A stretch of 8,623 nt of DNA, from contig CAZYJD010000079.1 in the NCBI GenBank assembly GCA_964647785.1, forward strand, positions 1-8,623, given 5' to 3'. The position numbers and the translations under genes are program-made. The notes beneath the pieces were generated by a model that was not told the origin of the DNA, searched no databases, and saw nothing but the letters and a program-made list of their open reading frames with translations. The stretch's first letter is position 1. Each line of letters begins with the position of its first letter. Below, piece by piece: positions 6,329-8,623 of the stretch. Source of the stretch: CAZYJD01 sp964647785 (GTDB taxonomy: Bacteria > Bacteroidota > Bacteroidia > NS11-12g > UBA9320).

Positions 6329-8230
6329 ATGCTAAAGCAGAAAAAACAAAGCACTTCATCCATTAATCATGCGCGCACTTGGGGAGTGTTGATGCTTCAT
6401 TTTGACGATTCATGGAACTTACAGCCCGAAAGTAATCAAACACTCAAAAACAGTGACCTGGAATGGAGCGCTGCTCTGAAAAACTTTATTGTCGCAGATT
6501 TTAAAGCCTCTTCTGAATTTTTGGAACGCAATGGTCATTTACAGAAATGGCTCTCTGAGAATGATTCACAAAAATTTCTATTGAATCTTACCACGGTTGA
6601 GAGCAACAATGAAGGCTGGACACTCATCGTGAATGAAGTGAATCACAAGCAGTTGTTCAATGAATTTACAGAACAGATTTATTCGGATTCAAAAATTCTC
6701 GACAAAAAAGAATGGAACAGCAATGCCGTTGATGACATTTCAGCACAAAGCTTGCTGCAAATGCAAGCCATCATCAACATGGCCTCAGAAGCCATCCTGT
6801 TGTTTGATTTCGATAAGAAGCAGTGCATCACTTCAAACAAGCGAGCCCAAAAACTATTCGGTCTTTCTGAGGAAGAAATTATTCAAAAATCATTGGGGGA
6901 CTTAAGCCCCAAATGGCAAGCAGACGGGCGGAATGCTTTGCAAGTGATAGAAGACCATCTCGCCAAAGCAGCAAATGGCCATGAAGTGTCGTTGGAGTGC
7001 AGCGTGTACAGGTCTGATGGAAAACTCATTCCCGTTGAAATTCGCAGTGTTCGCATACCGTTTTCGGAGAACGTTCTATTAAGCATCAGTATCATCGATA
7101 TCTCGGAGCGAAAACAATACGAATCAAGGATTAAGAGCACTGAATCATTGTATCGTCAGCTCTTCGAGTCGCATCGCACAGCCCTGGTCTATGAGGATGG
7201 TTTCACACAAAAGCTATCTGTCAATCAGGCTTTTCGATCTTTATTCAATCTGAGCACTGAAAATGTAGAAGTTGAAGATTTTACGCAGTGGATTCATCCG
7301 GATGATTTGAGCGCTTACCGCGCAGAGGATGAAAGTCTAAAGAAGAGTGAGTCAGACCGATACGAATTGAAAATTCGCTGCATGAACAAGGCAGGAAGAG
7401 TTTTTTTTACACGCTTATCGGTTTGTGCCATTCGCAACGACCAAGGCGAGGTAATCGCCTCATTGAGAATGATTGAAGACGAAACCAGTGAAAGAGAAAT
7501 GGATCGCGAATTACGCGAAGTGCGCATGAGAAATGAAGAACTGATCAAAACCAATAGCGAATTGGATGGCTTTGTTTATACGGTTTCGCATGATATTAGA
7601 GCGCCGCTTTCAAGTTTAAAAGGCTTGATAGCGTTGTTGAAAGAAGAGGAGGATGCTGACACCATTTCGCACTACATTCAATTACAGGAAGAGTCTGTCG
7701 TAAGGCTTGATACATTCATCAAAGAAATTAGTGAATACAGCCGGAATCGAAAAAGCAAACTCAAGAAAGAGGTTGTGAATATTGATCAATTGGTGCAGGA
7801 GGTTATTGAACAACATCGCTACATGCCCGATTACCATCGACAAGTGGATTTTCGAATGGAATCTGAGGGCGTTCATCACATCACTTCCGATCGCAGTCGA
7901 ATAAATTTAATTCTTAACAACCTCATTTCCAATGGAATAAAGTACGCTGATTTGAATAAAAAAAGGTCTTATGTAGCCATTCGAATCAAGGAAGGGGATG
8001 CCCAAGAACTCATCATCGAAGTGGAAGACAATGGCATAGGGATCAAGAATGAATACCAATCGCGCATTTTTGATATGTTCTACCGCATCAATTCAAAGAT
8101 TGAAGGAACAGGTATTGGGTTGCACATTGTAAAGGAAGCCATGGAAAGAATAGGTGCGAAAATAGAGGTGCAATCAGTCGAAGGGGAAGGAACAACTTTC
8201 CGTCTCATACTGCCCAGTTTAAATAAATGA
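6329..8230 (+). CDS. Soluble PAS-domain sensor histidine kinase
   Basis: A 633-residue kinase that should autophosphorylate on histidine and pass phosphate to the regulator encoded just downstream. It has no signal peptide or membrane helix, so it should sense a cytoplasmic cue. Residues 1-140 are not recognised; they may be a diverged PAS-like fold. A first PAS domain spans about 143-262, ending in DISERK, and a second about 273-390, with WIHPDD at 321-326. A charged, probably coiled-coil linker (about 385-412) leads to the dimerisation helix, with H421 in SHDIRAPL as phosphoacceptor. The ATPase domain shows the N box (NNLISNGIKYA, 530-540), G1 box DNGIGI (567-572), F box IFDMFYRIN (580-588) and G2 box GTGIGLHIV (593-601), all intact. 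The ligand or cofactor of the PAS domains cannot be told. ATG 6329 was chosen because it gives the longest frame just after the predicted promoter; no Shine-Dalgarno sequence is present. Confidence 0.93.
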   Translation: MLKQKKQSTSSINHARTWGVLMLHFDDSWNLQPESNQTLKNSDLEWSAALKNFIVADFKASSEFLERNGHLQKWLSENDSQKFLLNLTTVESNNEGWTLIVNEVNHKQLFNEFTEQIYSDSKILDKKEWNSNAVDDISAQSLLQMQAIINMASEAILLFDFDKKQCITSNKRAQKLFGLSEEEIIQKSLGDLSPKWQADGRNALQVIEDHLAKAANGHEVSLECSVYRSDGKLIPVEIRSVRIPFSENVLLSISIIDISERKQYESRIKSTESLYRQLFESHRTALVYEDGFTQKLSVNQAFRSLFNLSTENVEVEDFTQWIHPDDLSAYRAEDESLKKSESDRYELKIRCMNKAGRVFFTRLSVCAIRNDQGEVIASLRMIEDETSEREMDRELREVRMRNEELIKTNSELDGFVYTVSHDIRAPLSSLKGLIALLKEEEDADTISHYIQLQEESVVRLDTFIKEISEYSRNRKSKLKKEVVNIDQLVQEVIEQHRYMPDYHRQVDFRMESEGVHHITSDRSRINLILNNLISNGIKYADLNKKRSYVAIRIKEGDAQELIIEVEDNGIGIKNEYQSRIFDMFYRINSKIEGTGIGLHIVKEAMERIGAKIEVQSVEGEGTTFRLILPSLNK

Positions 8231-8622
8231 ACCAAAAACGAAAACGAATGATCCTGCTCATAGATGACGACGAAATACAAAACTTCATAACGCAACGGAT
8301 GATCCAACGGGTAAAGGAGAATGTTCAACTTGAAGTTTGTACGAATGGTCAAATGGGCTTGGATGCACTTTATGTAAAAGGATTGGAACCCGAGTTAATT
8401 CTCCTGGATATCAACATGCCGGTTAAAAATGGTTGGGACTTCATCGATGAATACATGAAACATGAACATCCGAAAATGCCCATCTACATTTTAACTTCTT
8501 CCATACACGATGGCGATCGGAAAAAGGCAGCGAAGTACGATTGTGTGAAAGACTTTCTGGTGAAACCATTAAGCGCTCACGTCATTGAAGATCTTCTGCT
8601 GCGTCATGGAATTACATCTTAA
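8227..8622 (+). CDS. Single-domain CheY-like response regulator
   Basis: A 131-residue receiver domain with no attached output domain. It shows the full phosphorylation site: acidic pocket D13-D14 in LIDDDE, phosphoacceptor D61 in LLDINMP, T90 in ILTSS and K113 in VKPL. Its start overlaps the kinase stop as ATGA, so the two are translationally coupled and almost certainly cognate partners. Lacking a DNA-binding or enzymatic domain, it must act by binding another protein, by passing phosphate on to a histidine phosphotransfer protein, or as a phosphate sink. Sequence style (LLIDDDE, DINMPVKNGWDF) resembles the many stand-alone receivers that follow PAS kinases in Bacteroidota. The gene is complete and ends one base before the window edge, so a third member of the operon could follow. 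Confidence 0.92.
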   Translation: MNQKRKRMILLIDDDEIQNFITQRMIQRVKENVQLEVCTNGQMGLDALYVKGLEPELILLDINMPVKNGWDFIDEYMKHEHPKMPIYILTSSIHDGDRKKAAKYDCVKDFLVKPLSAHVIEDLLLRHGITS

Positions 8623-8623
8623 C

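Overview
The window looks like ordinary chromosomal DNA of a member of the phylum Bacteroidota. The support is gene content typical of that phylum (adjacent parE and parC of Bacteroidota type, an arginase of Bacteroidota type), an absence of clear Shine-Dalgarno sequences before any start codon, and two exact matches to the Bacteroidota -7 promoter element TAnnTTTG placed just before genes. I cannot name a genus from the sequence alone. Coding density is high. I see no tRNA, rRNA, insertion sequence, prophage gene or CRISPR array.

Left part (1-5114, minus strand): a tight run of three genes read from right to left. They are parE (topoisomerase IV ATPase subunit, 5114-3228), parC (topoisomerase IV cleavage and rejoining subunit, 3222-481), and the first 156 or so codons of an AlkB-like membrane di-iron alkane monooxygenase that runs off the left edge. 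Gaps are 5 and about 10 bases, so all three could share a transcript. ParE and ParC would form the A2B2 enzyme that decatenates daughter chromosomes. The monooxygenase is functionally unrelated.

Middle (5115-5317): a divergent intergenic region of 203 bases. At its right end lies a Bacteroidota-type promoter whose -7 element is part of an 18-base near-perfect palindrome that also covers the ATG of the next gene. This is the best unexplained regulatory signal in the window.

Right part (5318-8622, plus strand): an arginase gene. Then, behind its own likely promoter at 6255-6285, come a soluble two-PAS sensor histidine kinase and a single-domain CheY-like response regulator overlapping by ATGA. 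The kinase and regulator almost certainly work as a pair. The regulator has no output domain, so it must act through protein contacts or a phosphorelay.

I did not find a convincing undescribed multi-gene system. The observations most worth checking are the palindrome over the arginase promoter and start, the acidic ParC tail ending in a sliding-clamp-like QLNLL motif, the alanine at the quinolone-contact position of ParC, and the monooxygenase gene with a non-ATG start directly after parC.
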